A DNA stretch of 64,000 bases from Leisingera caerulea DSM 24564. GTDB lineage: Bacteria > Pseudomonadota > Alphaproteobacteria > Rhodobacterales > Rhodobacteraceae. The DNA is taken from NCBI RefSeq assembly GCF_000473325.1, contig NZ_KI421513.1:72717-136716 (forward strand). Reading direction: 5' to 3'. Positions 17,883 to 26,786 of the stretch are shown piece after piece. Position numbers and translations under genes: made by a program. Each line of letters begins with the position of its first letter. Positions within the stretch are counted from its first letter, which is position 1. Under the pieces are notes generated by a model. The model was not told where the DNA came from and did not search any database. It worked only from the letters and a program-made list of their open reading frames with translations.

Positions 17883-18194
17883 ATGAAACACTTCCTGACA
17901 GCCGCGCTTTGCGCTGGTTTCCTCGCAACCCTGGTCCCCGCCGGGGCCGAAGCCGGCGCCATCGAGCGCGCCTGCCGCCAGTCGGACCGCAGCGCCGCAA
18001 CGCCCGGGTTGTGCAACTGCATCCAGAAGGTGGCCAACCGCAGCCTGACACGCTCGGAGCGCAAGACCGTCTCCAAGTGGTTTTCCGACCCGCACAAGGC
18101 CCAGGTGGTGCGCCAGTCCAGCAACCGCAGCGATGAGCGGCTGTGGCAGCGCTACAAGGCCTTTGGCGACCACGCCGCCCGCAGCTGCGGCTGA
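17883..18194 (+). CDS. Small secreted cysteine-containing protein
   Basis: A 103-residue protein with a signal peptide (MKHFLTAALCAGFLATLVPAGAEA). The mature part has cysteines in ERACRQSD, GLCNCIQKVA and a terminal SCG, which could pair in the periplasm. Similar Rhodobacteraceae proteins are sometimes labelled arginine transporter in databases; nothing in the sequence supports transport, and I leave the function open. The preferred start at 17883 has a signal peptide; the frame is open upstream. Confidence 0.75.
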   Translation: MKHFLTAALCAGFLATLVPAGAEAGAIERACRQSDRSAATPGLCNCIQKVANRSLTRSERKTVSKWFSDPHKAQVVRQSSNRSDERLWQRYKAFGDHAARSCG

Positions 18195-18220
18195 GCCGGC
18201 CGCCAGCCGGACCGGAACGA

Positions 18221-18248
18221 AGGCGTCCCGCGGGGCGCCTTTTTGCTG
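18221..18248 (+). terminator. Intrinsic terminator after the secreted protein gene
   Basis: Stem AGGCGTCC and GGGCGCCT (18221-18240) with loop CGCG, followed by TTTTTGCTGTTTT. Confidence 0.7.
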
Positions 18249-18361
18249 TTTTGATGCATTTGCGCTGCGGCATTTTCGCAGCCGGCCAGGGCCGCGCCCC
18301 CGCCCCTCTTGACCGGGCAGCCCCAACACGGAAAAACGGCGCAAGGTATTGGAGCAGTTGC

Positions 18362-19327
18362 ATGTTGATCAAAGGTGTTACCCTGCGCGGGCTGGAAGTG
18401 TTCGAGGCTTTGGCCAAAACCGGCTCCGTGGCGCAGGCGGCTGAGCTGACCGGCCTCAGCCAGCCCGCCGTCAGCCAGCAGATGCGCAACCTGGAAAAGG
18501 CGCTGGACAGCGAGCTGATCGACCATGGCCGCCGCCCGATGGTGCTGACCGCCGCCGGGCGCAGCTTCCTGGCCCGCACCGAGGCGGTTCTGTCCGAGCT
18601 GCGGCTGGCGCAGAGCGAGCTGACAGTGATGGATCTGACCCACCTGCAGGCGCTGTCGATCGGGCTGATTGATGATTTCGACAATGACCTGACACCGCGG
18701 CTGGCCACCATCCTGGCCGACAGCCTGACCCAGTGCCGGTTCAAGATGATCACCGCCTCCAGCCATGACATCGTGCGCGCGATGGAGGCGCGGGAGCTGC
18801 ATATCGCCGTCGCCGCCACGGCCGGCGGGCTGCACGAGGGGCTGGTGGAATACCCGCTGGTGCGCGATCCGTTCATCCTGGTGGCGCCGCGCGGCACGGT
18901 GTCCGATGCGGCGCAGGCGGCAGAGCAGCTGGGGGACCTGCCGTTCCTGCGCTATGCCCGCGAGCAGCTGATCTCGCAGCAGATCGAGGGGCTGCTCAGC
19001 CGCCAGAAGCTGGAGTTCGAAGACCGGTTTGAGGTCGGCTCGCACCTGGCGCTGATGGCGATGGTGGCGCGGCGGATCGGCTGGGCTGTCACCACACCGC
19101 TGGGCTATATGCGGGCGGCGCGGTTCCATGACCAGATCGACGCTTTCCCGCTGCCCTTTGGCGAGATGTCGCGGACCATTTCCCTGTTCACCGCCGCCGA
19201 CTGGGCCGACCGGGTGCCGCGCGATGTGGCCGAGACCCTGCGCCGCCTGGTGCAGAGCCAGATGATCGACCCGGCCGTGCAGCAGCTGCCGTTCCTGGCG
19301 GGCGGCTTCCGGGTGATCGCGGAATAG
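18362..19327 (+). CDS. LysR-family transcriptional regulator
   Basis: A 321-residue LysR-type regulator. The N-terminal winged helix (LRGLEVFEALAKTGSVAQAA, then LSQPAVSQQMRNLEKAL) is at residues 7-50, followed by a periplasmic-binding-protein-like effector domain to residue about 300. Such proteins usually act on a divergent or nearby metabolic operon in response to a small ligand. Here the upstream gene is co-directional and unrelated, so the target is not evident. Start 18362 gives the usual LysR N-terminus; the longer open frame upstream overlaps the terminator of the previous gene. Confidence 0.9.
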   Translation: MLIKGVTLRGLEVFEALAKTGSVAQAAELTGLSQPAVSQQMRNLEKALDSELIDHGRRPMVLTAAGRSFLARTEAVLSELRLAQSELTVMDLTHLQALSIGLIDDFDNDLTPRLATILADSLTQCRFKMITASSHDIVRAMEARELHIAVAATAGGLHEGLVEYPLVRDPFILVAPRGTVSDAAQAAEQLGDLPFLRYAREQLISQQIEGLLSRQKLEFEDRFEVGSHLALMAMVARRIGWAVTTPLGYMRAARFHDQIDAFPLPFGEMSRTISLFTAADWADRVPRDVAETLRRLVQSQMIDPAVQQLPFLAGGFRVIAE

Positions 19328-19765
19328 CTACAGCGACGCCTTAAGCCCCTTGGCAGCCTGTTCGATCAGGTCCAGGCAGCCGTCGAAATCACGGGTGTAA
19401 TAGGGGTCCGGCACATGGTCCGCGCCGCTGTCCGGGGCGTAACCGGTGAACAGGCGCACCGGGGTTGCGCTGCCGGCCGGGCGCAGCGCTTCGATGTTCT
19501 CCAGATTGCTGGCATCCATCGCGATGATCAGGTCGAAGGCGTCGAAATCCGCGCCCCGGAACTGGCGCGCGCGCAGGTCCGAGATATCCAGCCCGCGTGC
19601 CTTTGCCGCCGCCTGCATCGGGCCGTAGGGCGGTTCCCCCACGTGGTAAGAGGCAGTGCCGGCGCTGTCGGTCTCGGCCTCCGGGCAGAGCGCGCGGAAC
19701 ACGCCCTCGGCGGCCGGGGAGCGGCAGATGTTTCCTAGGCAGACAAACAGAATACGGGTAGGCAT
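19328..19765 (-). CDS. Low-molecular-weight protein-tyrosine phosphatase
   Basis: A 145-residue cytoplasmic phosphatase. The P-loop CLGNICRSP has the nucleophile Cys9 and Arg15, and DPYY supplies the general acid Asp120. In proteobacteria such enzymes often regulate exopolysaccharide tyrosine kinases, or act as arginine phosphatases in other phyla; no kinase gene is adjacent. It is divergent from the sirtuin gene with only 49 bases between the starts. Its 3' end abuts the LysR gene in convergent orientation. Confidence 0.92.
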   Translation of the reverse strand: MPTRILFVCLGNICRSPAAEGVFRALCPEAETDSAGTASYHVGEPPYGPMQAAAKARGLDISDLRARQFRGADFDAFDLIIAMDASNLENIEALRPAGSATPVRLFTGYAPDSGADHVPDPYYTRDFDGCLDLIEQAAKGLKASL

Positions 19766-19814
19766 TGGCAAAGGCTCCTGTGATCCGGGAGTAGTGATAG
19801 GAGGTTCCGGGACA

Positions 19815-20513
19815 ATGGGAAAGAGCGCGAAGATTGTCATCCTGACAGGGGCCGGGATTTCCGCCGAAAGCGGGCTGGGCACCTTCCGCGACGAGGGCGG
19901 GCTCTGGGCGCAGCACCGGATCGAGGATGTGGCGACGCCCGAAGGCTTCGCGCGCAACCCGGATCTGGTGCATGGCTTTTACAATGCCCGCCGGGCGCAG
20001 GCGGCAGAGGCGCGGCCCAACCCGGCGCATCAGGCGCTGGCGCGGCTGCAGGCGGAGCATTCGGGCGAGGTGGTGATCGTCACCCAGAACGTGGATGCGC
20101 TGCACGAGGCCGGCGGCGCCGCGCAAGTGCTGCATATGCATGGCACGCTGGCAGGCGCGCTTTGCGGCGCCTGCGGCCACCGCTGGGCTGCGCCGCTGGA
20201 GATGCAGACCGGCCAGCCCTGCCCCGCCTGTACGGCGCCTGCGGGACGGCCCGATGTGGTCTGGTTCGGCGAGATGCCGTATTTCATGGAGGAGATCTAT
20301 GCCCACCTGGCAGAGGCGGATCTGTTCGCCGCCATCGGCACCTCGGGCGAGGTTTACCCCGCCGCGGCCTTTGTTGATGAGGCGCATCTGGCGGGCGCCC
20401 ATACGGTGGAGCTGAACCTTGCGCCGTCGGCCACCGCCTCCCGCTTTGCAGAGCGCCGCTTTGGCCCGGCCAGCGAGACGGTGCCCGCCTGGGTGGCGGA
20501 GCTGCTGGGCTAG
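19815..20513 (+). CDS. cobB: NAD-dependent protein deacylase (sirtuin, CobB type)
   Basis: A 232-residue sirtuin that removes acyl groups from lysines using NAD. GAGISAESG (residues 12-20) and TQNVDALHE bind NAD. The catalytic histidine is in LHMHGTL. A zinc ribbon follows, CGACGH and CPAC. The pair Tyr and Arg in FYNARR matches the Tyr-x-x-Arg signature of class III sirtuins (CobB, SIRT5), which favours desuccinylase/demalonylase as well as deacetylase activity. Start 19815 follows GAGGTTCCGGGACA; the longer frame runs into the divergent phosphatase gene. Confidence 0.93.
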   Translation: MGKSAKIVILTGAGISAESGLGTFRDEGGLWAQHRIEDVATPEGFARNPDLVHGFYNARRAQAAEARPNPAHQALARLQAEHSGEVVIVTQNVDALHEAGGAAQVLHMHGTLAGALCGACGHRWAAPLEMQTGQPCPACTAPAGRPDVVWFGEMPYFMEEIYAHLAEADLFAAIGTSGEVYPAAAFVDEAHLAGAHTVELNLAPSATASRFAERRFGPASETVPAWVAELLG

Positions 20514-20526
20514 CCGCAGGCGGCAA

Positions 20527-20552
20527 AAAGCCCGCCGCAAGGGCGGGCTTTG
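20527..20552. terminator. Bidirectional terminator between cobB and the copper chaperone gene
   Basis: Stem AAAGCCCGCC (20527-20536) and GGCGGGCTTT (20542-20551), with A-rich sequence to the left serving the minus-strand gene. Confidence 0.75.
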
Positions 20553-20610
20553 GGCGCGAAGGAGGGCTGCAGCGCGGCCTGACGCCGCGCCCGCCCTGAC
20601 TGTCACGGCA

Positions 20611-21084
20611 TCAGTTGGAGTGACCGCCGCGGCCCTCGGCCTTGCGCTCCAGATCGACCGGCACCTCGATCTCGACCTCGCCGGCCTTCTCAAACACCAG
20701 CGTGAGTTTCACCACGTCGCCGTGGTTCAGCGCCTGCTTCAGGCCCATGAACATGATGTGGTCGCCGCCGCGCTGCAGCACGTGGGTTTCGCCTGCGGGC
20801 ACGGCAAAGCCCTCCTCCACATGCATCATCTTCATGACGCCGTCGCCGCCTTCCTTGTGCGTGTGCAACTGCACCTTGGCGGCCACGTCGGAGCGCACAT
20901 CAATGAGCTGATCGCCGGCTTCGCCCTTGTTGATGATTTCCATGAAGGCGGCACCAGCTTTGGCGGTGGGCGACGAGACCCGCGCGTATTGGTCGTGCAC
21001 CATGATCATGGCATCGCCTGCAAAGGCGGAGGTGGCGACGGCAGCAGCAGCCGCGGCTGCAAAAACAACAGACTTCAGGGACAT
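20611..21084 (-). CDS. Periplasmic copper chaperone PCu(A)C
   Basis: A 157-residue secreted protein with signal peptide (SVVFAAAAAAAVATSAFAGD). It carries the full PCu(A)C copper(I) signature, His-x10-Met-x21-His-x-Met: from the His in HKEGGDG to the Met in KMM, then to HIM. Family members deliver copper to the CuA site of cytochrome c oxidase. A His-containing C-terminal tail (GRGGHSN) is extra. The downstream gene on the same strand is a small secreted Cys/His protein that may share the copper role. Confidence 0.92.
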   Translation of the reverse strand: MSLKSVVFAAAAAAAVATSAFAGDAMIMVHDQYARVSSPTAKAGAAFMEIINKGEAGDQLIDVRSDVAAKVQLHTHKEGGDGVMKMMHVEEGFAVPAGETHVLQRGGDHIMFMGLKQALNHGDVVKLTLVFEKAGEVEIEVPVDLERKAEGRGGHSN

Positions 21085-21140
21085 ATCCTGTCTCCTCTGG
21101 GTAGATATTCAGTTTTGAAATGGATGGTTTGCTTGGCCGG

Positions 21141-21494
21141 TCAGGCAATGGCCGGCGGCGCACGGGCGGTGGCGCGCAGGATCTGCTGAACGGAGGCTGG
21201 CACCGCCTTCCGGCCCGCCGTCACCGTGCCGCAAACCTCAACCGGCGGCATCAGCCCCGCCGGCTGCATCACCGCGTCCAGCACATGCATCACGCAATCG
21301 GGGCAATGGTGCGGCGGCTTTACCGGCTGCCCTTCGCTGTCCACATAGATGGTGACCGGGCCGGTGCCAGTGCAGATCACCATCCGGCCTGCGGCATCGC
21401 GCTCCCCCTGCCGGGCGGCGGCGCTGTGGGCCGTCAGGGCGACCGTCAGGGCCAGGAACAGGCCAAGGCATATGCGCAGGAGGCGTGTCATCAC
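21141..21494 (-). CDS. Small secreted Cys/His protein (DUF2946-like)
   Basis: A 117-residue protein with an N-terminal hydrophobic signal (LLRICLGLFLALTVALTAHSAAA). The core has VICTGTGPVTIY and KPPHHCPDCVMH, a CxxC next to two histidines, the look of a metal-binding site in DUF2946-type proteins often found in copper-handling loci. It is upstream of, and co-directional with, the PCu(A)C gene, which supports a joint copper role. Function is inferred, not shown. Confidence 0.7.
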   Translation of the reverse strand: MMTRLLRICLGLFLALTVALTAHSAAARQGERDAAGRMVICTGTGPVTIYVDSEGQPVKPPHHCPDCVMHVLDAVMQPAGLMPPVEVCGTVTAGRKAVPASVQQILRATARAPPAIA

Positions 21495-21560
21495 AGGCAG
21501 GTATGCCCCTGCCGCGCGGCGGGGGCAAGGCGCAACCCTGCGGCAGATTGCGCAAACGCA

Positions 21561-21592
21561 AACACCGCGCAGAGCTGCCTCTGCGCGGTGTG
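21561..21592 (-). terminator. Terminator of rpmB
   Basis: A perfect 12-bp stem, 21563-21574 with 21579-21590, loop CTGC. On the minus strand it is followed by TTTGCGTTTG. Confidence 0.65.
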
Positions 21593-21629
21593 CGTAATCC
21601 GATCCGGTGAAGGGATCAGGCCAAGTCTA

Positions 21630-21920
21630 TCAAGCCTGTGCGGCTTGTGCCTTGGCGATCTCTTTCTTCACTTTCAGCGCGTTTGCCGACAGCTCTTCGT
21701 CCTTGGCTTTGGCCAGGAACGCGTCCAGGCCGCCGCGGTGGTCGACCGAGCGCAGGGCGGCTGCGGAGATGCGCAGCTTGACGCCACGGCCCAGAACTTC
21801 GGACTGCAGGGTCACGTCGTTCAGGTTGGGCAGAAAGCGGCGCTTGGTTTTGTTGTTGGCGTGGCTGACATTGTTGCCAGTCATCGGGCCTTTTCCGGTC
21901 AGTTCGCAACGGCGCGACAT
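21630..21920 (-). CDS. rpmB: 50S ribosomal protein L28
   Basis: A 96-residue ribosomal protein. [20 protein letters not shown] at the N-terminus and the basic [10 protein letters not shown] are diagnostic of bacterial L28. Only one Cys is present near the N-terminus, so this is the zinc-free form. The C-terminal helix is longer than in E. coli, as usual in alphaproteobacteria. The start at 21920 is the family start; the open frame upstream is an artefact. Confidence 0.97.
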   Translation of the reverse strand: MSRRCELTGKGPMTGNNVSHANNKTKRRFLPNLNDVTLQSEVLGRGVKLRISAAALRSVDHRGGLDAFLAKAKDEELSANALKVKKEIAKAQAAQA

Positions 21921-22136
21921 ATCTTCATCCTTCGTTTTTTGGAGGCGCTGGCAGTCCGGCGCCAAATCACAAGGGGCGCGGCCATTGGCTGCGCCCGAAA
22001 ACTGGTCCGCTGCTCTTACGCTCAACCGGCAACAGCGTCAAGTGATTCAACTCAGCTTTCTTGCCCGGTTTACTGCACCCGTTTCCGGCCGGCTGCAAGC
22101 CCCTGCGGCCGCCCTTTTTCACCCCGCCAGCCGCCG

Positions 22137-23114
22137 TCAGGCAGCGCCCAGCGCCTGCAGCATGATCCGCGCCGCCTCGCCCGGGCTTTTGCCGCCCTCG
22201 GAGACCGTACCGGCGAGCTCCGCCATCTGCGCCTTGGCCTCCGGCGTCTCCAGCCGCGCCAAAAGCGCCTGGCGCACCTCCTGGTCGAACCAGTAGCAGG
22301 CCTGATCGGCGCGGCGGCGGTCCCAGTGGCCGTTTTCCTTGCGCCAGGCGGTCAGCGCCTGCATCTCCTCCCAGGCGTTGTCCAGCCCGTGTTCCTCGAC
22401 GGCTGAGACCATCAGCGCCTTGGGGAAGCCTTCGGGGTCCTGCGGGCGCTTGCGCAGCAGCCGCAGGGCGCCTGAATAGTCGGCGCAGGTGCGGGTGGCG
22501 ACGGGTTTCAGCGGCCCGTCGGCCTTGTTCACCAGGATGAGGTCGGCCATTTCCATGATGCCGCGCTTCACCCCCTGCAGCTCATCCCCGCCGGCAGGCG
22601 CCAGCAAGAGCAGGAACAGGTCCGACATCTCTGCCACCACGGTTTCCGACTGGCCGACGCCGACGGTCTCGATCAGCACCACGTCGAACCCTGCCGCCTC
22701 GCACAGCGCCACGGCTTCGCGGGAGCGGCGGGCGACGCCGCCCAGGTGGCTTTGGCTGGGGGACGGGCGGATAAAGGCGTTCTTGTCGCGGCTGAGCCGT
22801 TCCATCCGGGTCTTGTCGCCCAGGATCGAGCCGCCGGAGCGCGCCGAGCTGGGATCGACCGCCAGCACCGCCACCCGCAGGCCGAGGCCTGTCAGCATCA
22901 TGCCGAAGCTTTCGATGAAGGTGGATTTGCCCACCCCCGGCGTGCCCGACAGGCCGATGCGCAGCGACTGGCGCTTGTGCTTGGCCAGTTCCGACAGCAG
23001 CTCGCCCGCTTTGGCGCGGTGATCCTTGCGGCCGCTTTCCACCAGGGTGATGGCCCGGGCCAGCGCCCGGCGGTCGCCATCAAGGATCTTTTGCGTCAGC
23101 TGTTCGGTATCCAT
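22137..23114 (-). CDS. meaB: Methylmalonyl-CoA mutase-associated GTPase MeaB
   Basis: A 325-residue SIMIBI-class P-loop GTPase that guards and loads adenosylcobalamin into methylmalonyl-CoA mutase. Walker A GTPGVGKS is at residues 57-64. VLAVDPSSARSGGSILGD is the family switch segment, VLIETVGVGQSE carries switch II, and NKAD is the G4 motif. The mutase gene itself is not in the window, but methylmalonyl-CoA epimerase (56112) is. Start 23114 is chosen for MDTEQLTQKI; the frame upstream is not family-like. Confidence 0.94.
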   Translation of the reverse strand: MDTEQLTQKILDGDRRALARAITLVESGRKDHRAKAGELLSELAKHKRQSLRIGLSGTPGVGKSTFIESFGMMLTGLGLRVAVLAVDPSSARSGGSILGDKTRMERLSRDKNAFIRPSPSQSHLGGVARRSREAVALCEAAGFDVVLIETVGVGQSETVVAEMSDLFLLLLAPAGGDELQGVKRGIMEMADLILVNKADGPLKPVATRTCADYSGALRLLRKRPQDPEGFPKALMVSAVEEHGLDNAWEEMQALTAWRKENGHWDRRRADQACYWFDQEVRQALLARLETPEAKAQMAELAGTVSEGGKSPGEAARIMLQALGAA

Positions 23115-23315
23115 GCGTGCCTTCCTGTCGTAATGGGCGGACCTTGGCGCAAGCCATGCTGCAAAGTCCAGCCCCTGCCGTCTGCCGGGCAACCTACATC
23201 AGCAGGCGCTGCAGGAAAGGCGGCAAATCCGCCGCGGTTGGTGCGGTTTGCGCAGTGGGAGTAACGGATCGACACCCCAAACGCGCTTCAAAAACTATCA
23301 CGCAAATGGACTTGT

Positions 23316-23397
23316 CCGCCCGGCGGCACGCCGGGCAGCGCCCGTCCGCCCCCATGGGCGGGCGCTTCGCTTCCGCCCGCGGACGGGCTCTGCCCTT
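23316..23397. repeat. Family A element, copy 2
   Basis: It carries the 58-base block 23331-23388 identical to 1988-2045, preceded by the small hairpin CCGCCCGGCGGCACGCCGGGC (23317-23337 region). It lies in the 355-base divergent gap 23115-23469 between meaB and hrpB. The rest of the gap presumably holds both promoters; no clear box stands out. Confidence 0.8.
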
Positions 23398-23469
23398 AGC
23401 GCATTTTTCCGAGGCACGGCTCCGTACACACCGCTAGACCTCCCCCGCGCCTTTGGCGATAAGGCGGGC

Positions 23470-25917
23470 ATGACCAGATTGCCGATCGAAGACGCCCTCC
23501 CCGAACTGCTGGAAGCCTTGCGCACCCGCGGCCGTGCCGTGCTGCAGGCGCCGCCCGGTGCGGGCAAGACCACGCGGGTGCCGCTGGCGATGCTGGAGGC
23601 CGGGCTGACCGAGGGCCGCATCGTGATGCTGGAACCCCGCCGCCTGGCCGCCCGCGCCGCAGCTGAGCGGATGGCAGAGACGCTGGGCGAAAAGCCGGGC
23701 CAGACCGTCGGCTACAGGGTGCGCGGCGATGCCAAGGTCTCTAAGGCCACGCGGATCGAAGTGGTGACCGAGGGCATCCTGACCCGGATGCTGCAGTCCA
23801 GCCCGGACCTGCCCGGCGTCGGCGCGGTGATCTTTGACGAATTCCACGAACGCTCCCTGAACGCCGATCTGGGGCTGGCGCTGTGTCTGGAGGTGGCAGG
23901 CGCGCTGCGCGATGACCTGATGCTGCTGGCGATGTCGGCGACGCTGGACGCCGGGCCGGTGGCGGCGCTGATGGATGCGCCGATGGTGACGTCCGAGGGG
24001 CGCAGTTACCCGGTGGAGACCCGCTGGCTGGAGCGCCCCCTGCCCGCGCAGGCCCGCCGCGTGGACGCGCTGGCGGATCTGGTGGTGCAGGCGGAGAGAG
24101 ACACAAAGGCTTCCGGCGGCGGCATTCTGGTGTTCCTGCCCGGCGAGGGCGAGATCCGCCGCGCCGCCGGCGCGCTGGAGAAGCGCCTGCCCGGCCATTG
24201 TCATATCCGCCCGCTGTTCGGCGCCCTGCCCTTTGCCGAGCAGCGCGCCGCGATCCAGCCGGAGGCGCAGGGCCGCAAGGTGGTGCTGGCGACCTCGATC
24301 GCCGAGACCTCATTGACCATTCAGGACATCCGGGTGGTGGTGGATATGGGCCAGGCGCGGCGCGCGCGGTTTGATCCCGGCTCCGGCATGTCGCGGCTGG
24401 TGACCGAGAAAGTGACCCGCGCCGAGGCCACCCAGCGGCAGGGCCGTGCAGGCCGTGTGGCCGCAGGCATCTGCTACCGGCTGTGGACCAAGGGCGAGGA
24501 AGGCGCGCTGATGGCCTTCCCCCCGGCCGAGATCGAGAGCGCCGATTTGACCGCGCTGGCGCTGGAGCTGGCGCTGTGGGGCGCGGCGCCGGACGATCTG
24601 TCTTTCCTGACTTTGCCGCCTGCGGGTGCCATGGCAGAGGCGCAGGCGCTTTTGCACATGCTGGGGGCGCTGGATACGCAGGGGCGGATTACTGAGCATG
24701 GCAAGGCGCTGGCGGCCCTGCCCCTGCATCCGCGGCTTGGCCATATGCTGCTGAAGGGCGGCCCCTCTGCCGCACCGCTGGCGGCGCTACTGGGCGAACG
24801 CGACCCGCTGCGCGGTGCGCCTGCGGACCTCTCGCTGCGGCTGAAGGCGCTGCGCGATCCCAAAGGGTTTGAGCGCAATCACCCCTACCAGCTGAACCGC
24901 CCCGTAGTGGAGCGGATCAAGAGCGAGGCGCGGCGGCTGGAGAAACAGGCGGGCCGCCGGGATGCGGGGCTGTCAGCGGCGATGATGGCCGCGCTTGCCT
25001 ATCCCGACCGCGTGGGCCAGCGCCGCAAGGGCGATAACCCGCGGTTTGTGCTGTCGGGCGGCAAGGGCGCCATTCTGGACGGCGGCGACACGCTGGCGGG
25101 GGCACCCTTCATCGTGGCGCTCGATACCGACGGCAACCCGCGCGAGGCCAGGATCCGGATGGCAGCGCAGATTTCGCTGGCGGAAATCCGCGAGCTGTTT
25201 GCGGATCAGATCATCTGGGCCGACGTCTGCGAATGGTCCAAGCGCGACCGCCGGGTGGTGGCGCGCCAGCAGGAGCGGTTCGGCGCCGTGGTGCTGGACG
25301 ACCGCATCTGGAAGGACGTGCCGCCGGACGCGGTGGCGCGGGCGATGCTGGACGGGGTGCGCGATCTGGGCCTGCGGCTGACCGGCGCCGCGGCGCGGCT
25401 GGCCGCACGGGTGGAGCTGGTCAGGGCGGAAGGCTTTGACCTGCCGGATTTCTCCATCCCCGGCCTGATGAACGCGCTGGAGGACTGGCTGCTGCCGATG
25501 CTGGGCGGGGTGAAATCGGCGGAGGACTGGAAACGCTTCGACCTGCTGCCCGCGCTCAAGGCGGCGCTCAGCTGGGAGCAGACGCAGCTGCTGGACCGCG
25601 AGGCGCCGGGCAGTTTTATCACTCCGCTGGGGCGCAAGATCCCGATCAGCTATGACGGCGAGATCCCCGAAATCTCGGTCCGGCTGCAGGAGATGTTCGG
25701 CGTCACCCGCCATCCGGCCGTCGGCGGCGTGCCGCTCAAGGTCTCGCTCTTGTCGCCGGCCCAGCGCCCGATCCAGATCACCCGCGACCTGCCCGGCTTC
25801 TGGGCCGGCTCCTATGCCGATGTCAGGAAGGACATGCGCGCCCAGTACCCCAAGCACCCCTGGCCCGAGGATCCGACCCAGGAAGACCCGACGCTGCGCG
25901 CGAAACGGCGCAAGTAG
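23470..25917 (+). CDS. hrpB: ATP-dependent RNA helicase HrpB
   Basis: An 815-residue DEAH-box helicase. Motif I APPGAGKTT is at residues 27-35, motif II is DEFHERS near residue 123 (the DExH position reads DEFH), motif III is SATLD near 157, and motif VI is QRQGRAGR near 322. The HA2 and the HrpB-specific C-terminal domain follow, ending RAQYPKHPWPEDP. It is an RNA-dependent NTPase of unclear role in RNA processing. Start 23470 (MTRLPIEDALPELL) is the usual one; the open frame upstream crosses a repeat element. Confidence 0.95.
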   Translation: MTRLPIEDALPELLEALRTRGRAVLQAPPGAGKTTRVPLAMLEAGLTEGRIVMLEPRRLAARAAAERMAETLGEKPGQTVGYRVRGDAKVSKATRIEVVTEGILTRMLQSSPDLPGVGAVIFDEFHERSLNADLGLALCLEVAGALRDDLMLLAMSATLDAGPVAALMDAPMVTSEGRSYPVETRWLERPLPAQARRVDALADLVVQAERDTKASGGGILVFLPGEGEIRRAAGALEKRLPGHCHIRPLFGALPFAEQRAAIQPEAQGRKVVLATSIAETSLTIQDIRVVVDMGQARRARFDPGSGMSRLVTEKVTRAEATQRQGRAGRVAAGICYRLWTKGEEGALMAFPPAEIESADLTALALELALWGAAPDDLSFLTLPPAGAMAEAQALLHMLGALDTQGRITEHGKALAALPLHPRLGHMLLKGGPSAAPLAALLGERDPLRGAPADLSLRLKALRDPKGFERNHPYQLNRPVVERIKSEARRLEKQAGRRDAGLSAAMMAALAYPDRVGQRRKGDNPRFVLSGGKGAILDGGDTLAGAPFIVALDTDGNPREARIRMAAQISLAEIRELFADQIIWADVCEWSKRDRRVVARQQERFGAVVLDDRIWKDVPPDAVARAMLDGVRDLGLRLTGAAARLAARVELVRAEGFDLPDFSIPGLMNALEDWLLPMLGGVKSAEDWKRFDLLPALKAALSWEQTQLLDREAPGSFITPLGRKIPISYDGEIPEISVRLQEMFGVTRHPAVGGVPLKVSLLSPAQRPIQITRDLPGFWAGSYADVRKDMRAQYPKHPWPEDPTQEDPTLRAKRRK

Positions 25918-25934
25918 CACTCCGGCGCAGGCCC

Positions 25935-26012
25935 GCAGCGTGCCCCCGGCACGCTGCCCGGCCCAACGGCCGGCAGCGCATCCTGGATGCGCGGCCAGCG
26001 GGCGGGAGCGCC
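25935..26012. repeat. Family B palindromic element (b); 25918-26237 gap
   Basis: Hairpin GCAGCGTGCC/GGCACGCTGC (25935-25944 with 25948-25957), then CCGGCCCAACGGCCGG (25958-25973), itself a palindrome, hairpin GCGCATCC/GGATGCGC (25976-25992), and the closing GGGCGGGAGCG from 26000. The remainder of the 320-base gap up to the Nudix gene shows no gene or other motif that I can support. Confidence 0.7.
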
Positions 26013-26237
26013 GCCGCCTGCCGCCTGAACGCCGGAGGCTGGCGTATAAGCGCTTTCTTCACGGTCTGCTGCCATACTGCGGACGAAGCCGTAACCTGGC
26101 CGTCAAACCGGGCCCGCAAAACCGCGCAGCGCGGCTCCTTACCGGCGGCAGCCTTGAAATTCCGGGCAAGTACGCATACTTTCCCACAACTTCGCACAAG
26201 AACATGGGGCCAACCCAACACCAAAGGCTGAGCAGAG

Positions 26238-26696
26238 ATGACCCGAACCCTGACCCGCGCCTGGGAGGAAATCCTCAGGCCGATGCTGAAACGACCGAAC
26301 CGCCTGCAAGTTGCCGCGCTGTGCTACCGCACCGGCGCGGACGGCAAGGAGGTGCTGATGATCACCAGCCGCGGCACCGGCCGCTGGATCATCCCCAAGG
26401 GCTGGCCGGTCGAGGGCAAGGACGGTCCGGCCTCGGCGCTGCAGGAAGCCTGGGAGGAAGCCGGCGTCAGGTCCGCGAGCGTCTCTAAGCAGCCCATCGG
26501 CGAATACAATTACGTCAAACGCCGCGATCACGGCGTTGACGAGCCGGTGACCACGCTGATCTTTTCCGCGGAAGTGGAGACGCTTGCGGAAGATTATCCC
26601 GAGTCCGACCAGCGCAAACGCCAGTGGATGCGCCCGGAAGAGGCCGCGGAACTGGTGCAGGAACCGCAGCTGCAGGCGCTGTTGCGTCAATTGTAA
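26238..26696 (+). CDS. Nudix hydrolase, diadenosine/diphosphoinositol polyphosphate type
   Basis: A 152-residue Nudix enzyme. The Nudix box spans about residues 55-77, with ALQEAWEEAGV giving the metal-binding glutamates; the usual Arg of RE is Gln here. WIIPKGWPVEGK matches the subgroup that hydrolyses dinucleoside polyphosphates or diphosphoinositol polyphosphates, where P-K-G-W-P is typical. Cytoplasmic. It ends 90 bases before the phosphate transporter gene on the same strand, so a polyphosphate/phosphate link is conceivable but unproven. Confidence 0.88.
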   Translation: MTRTLTRAWEEILRPMLKRPNRLQVAALCYRTGADGKEVLMITSRGTGRWIIPKGWPVEGKDGPASALQEAWEEAGVRSASVSKQPIGEYNYVKRRDHGVDEPVTTLIFSAEVETLAEDYPESDQRKRQWMRPEEAAELVQEPQLQALLRQL

Positions 26697-26786
26697 AAGT
26701 TATGTGACATTTTCATGTCAGACGCTTGAACCGCTCCCGCAGCGGCGTTAGGCGCGTCCGCAGACCTCAGAATCAGGAATACGACT

